DNA of 5,116 nt from Sporosarcina sp. Its GTDB lineage: Bacteria; Bacillota; Bacilli; Bacillales_A; Planococcaceae. The translations under genes were made by a program, and so were the position numbers. How positions within the stretch are numbered: the first letter of the stretch is position 1; each line of letters opens with the position of its first letter. The notes beneath the pieces are model-generated. The model worked only from the letters and a program-made list of their open reading frames with translations, had not been told where the DNA came from and searched no databases. The stretch lies in NCBI GenBank assembly GCA_029263945.1, contig JARIDM010000125.1:1-5116 (forward strand). The letters run 5' to 3'. Shown piece by piece: positions 4,446 through 5,116 of this stretch.

Positions 4446-5116
4446 TTAAACGACATACTTCTCTTCTTCAATTAGTTTGACAGAAGCTTCACGCTTTTTA
4501 ACGATGACATTATGCGGCGTCGTGCGTGTTAATTTGCGCAGCGCTGAAATCATCATACGCTGATTGTCACCATCTACTGCTGCAAGCAATGTTTCTTTTG
4601 CATCTTTTTCAATTTCTTCAAATGCTTCTTGACAGAAGATTTCTGTGTAAAGAATCTTTTGTTGCTCCTTCTCTTCACCGTTACGAGCAATTGCTTTTTC
4701 TGTACGAAGAAGTACAGATTCCATTGCGAATACATTGTTTGCAATGTCTGCAATATTTGCAAGAACCTCTTGCTCTTCTTCAAGTTTTGCACCATAACGT
4801 TGTGCTGCAAGACCTGCTGCAAGTAGACCAATCTTCTTCGCGTTCTTCACCATAACTTTTTCTTGTGCAAGTGCTTCATCGCCAATTTCTTCTGGCATCA
4901 TCATTAATAGTTCTTCTTGTAAACTTTGTGCTTGTTCAAGAAGTGGCAATTCACCTTTTAACGCTTTCTTCATGAATGTACCTGGAACGAGCAAGCGGTT
5001 AATTTCGTTTGTTCCCTCAAAGATTCGGTTAATACGTGAGTCGCGGTAAATACGCTCAACTTCGTATTCAGACATGAAACCATATCCACCGTGAAGTTGT
5101 ACAGCCTCATCAGCAC
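4446..5116 (-). CDS. fadE: Acyl-CoA dehydrogenase, C-terminal part (FadE/YusJ-type; 5' end beyond window)
   Basis: FAD enzyme that introduces the trans-2 double bond into acyl-CoA in the first step of fatty-acid beta-oxidation. The minus-strand frame is open to the window edge, giving 222 C-terminal residues; full-length relatives have close to 600. The fragment opens with AVQLHGGYGFMSEYEVERIYRDSRINRIFEGTNEINRLL (fragment residues 4-42), the standard FAD-contacting and active-site region. E33 of the fragment, in IFEGTNEI, aligns with the catalytic glutamate of medium- and very-long-chain dehydrogenases. The remaining 150 or so residues form an alpha-helical C-terminal extension, as in VLCAD/FadE-type enzymes and unlike short 380-residue family members. 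The internal ATG at 5075 is not the start, because the conserved motif continues upstream of it. In B. subtilis the gene ends the fadN–fadA–fadE operon; those partners would lie to the right if the order holds. A terminator follows the stop. Confidence 0.93.
   Translation of the reverse strand, partial: ADEAVQLHGGYGFMSEYEVERIYRDSRINRIFEGTNEINRLLVPGTFMKKALKGELPLLEQAQSLQEELLMMMPEEIGDEALAQEKVMVKNAKKIGLLAAGLAAQRYGAKLEEEQEVLANIADIANNVFAMESVLLRTEKAIARNGEEKEQQKILYTEIFCQEAFEEIEKDAKETLLAAVDGDNQRMMISALRKLTRTTPHNVIVKKREASVKLIEEEKYVV

Noticed and set aside
4526..4855. Plus-strand open frame of 109 codons opposite fadE
   Set aside because: It lies wholly within the well-supported acyl-CoA dehydrogenase frame, gives a low-complexity Leu/Cys/Phe-rich product and has no recognisable domain. 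The minus-strand 85-codon frame at 4574-4831 is rejected for the same reason.
5073..5075. ATG as the start of a 209-residue acyl-CoA dehydrogenase-like protein
   Set aside because: The conserved AVQLHGGYGF motif continues in frame upstream to the edge, and no ribosome binding site precedes this ATG, so the gene is simply cut by the window.
1..5116. Search for a novel defence, mobile or biosynthetic system
   Set aside because: All genes fall into conserved core families with B. subtilis-like order. I see no repeats, integrase, transposase, tRNA or composition break that would suggest an inserted system.

Overview
The window is a stretch of chromosome from a low-GC Gram-positive bacterium of the order Bacillales. 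The basis is the gene order, which closely follows the Bacillus subtilis yusJ–yusA segment, strong GGAGG-type ribosome binding sites, AT-rich spacers, an S-box (SAM-I) riboswitch and a lipoprotein-type MetQ. The genus cannot be fixed by eye. A member of the Bacillaceae or Planococcaceae other than B. subtilis is likely, because two small genes I recall from the B. subtilis order (yusG and yusD) are absent. Every real gene reads on the minus strand, so transcription runs from high to low coordinates.

In transcription order: the 3' part of an acyl-CoA dehydrogenase gene (fadE/yusJ, running off the right edge) ends in a strong intrinsic terminator at 4387-4421. An extended -10 promoter directly after it probably drives a Spx/ArsC-like thioredoxin-fold gene (yusI). 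Next is gcvH, the lipoyl carrier of the glycine cleavage system, which closes with its own terminator at 3494-3530. Then come a small Toprim-domain protein (yusF) and a thioredoxin-like CGTC protein (yusE), tightly spaced as a pair.

After yusE a candidate promoter, whose -35 hexamer overlaps the yusE stop codon, leads into a 5' leader holding a SAM-I riboswitch aptamer (2645-2749) and its conditional terminator (2581-2613). The leader controls metN–metI–metQ, a complete methionine ABC importer: ATPase with C-terminal NIL domain, permease, and lipoprotein receptor. metN and metI overlap by 8 bases. metQ follows after a 64-base spacer and is cut by the left edge only a few residues before its expected end.

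Functionally, the met operon imports methionine and is switched off when SAM is plentiful. gcvH feeds one-carbon metabolism, fadE belongs to fatty-acid beta-oxidation, and yusI, yusF and yusE are conserved genes without an assigned role. There is no sign of mobile elements, CRISPR arrays, tRNA or rRNA, and no undescribed system stands out. This is a conserved housekeeping region, and the points listed for a second look are modest.
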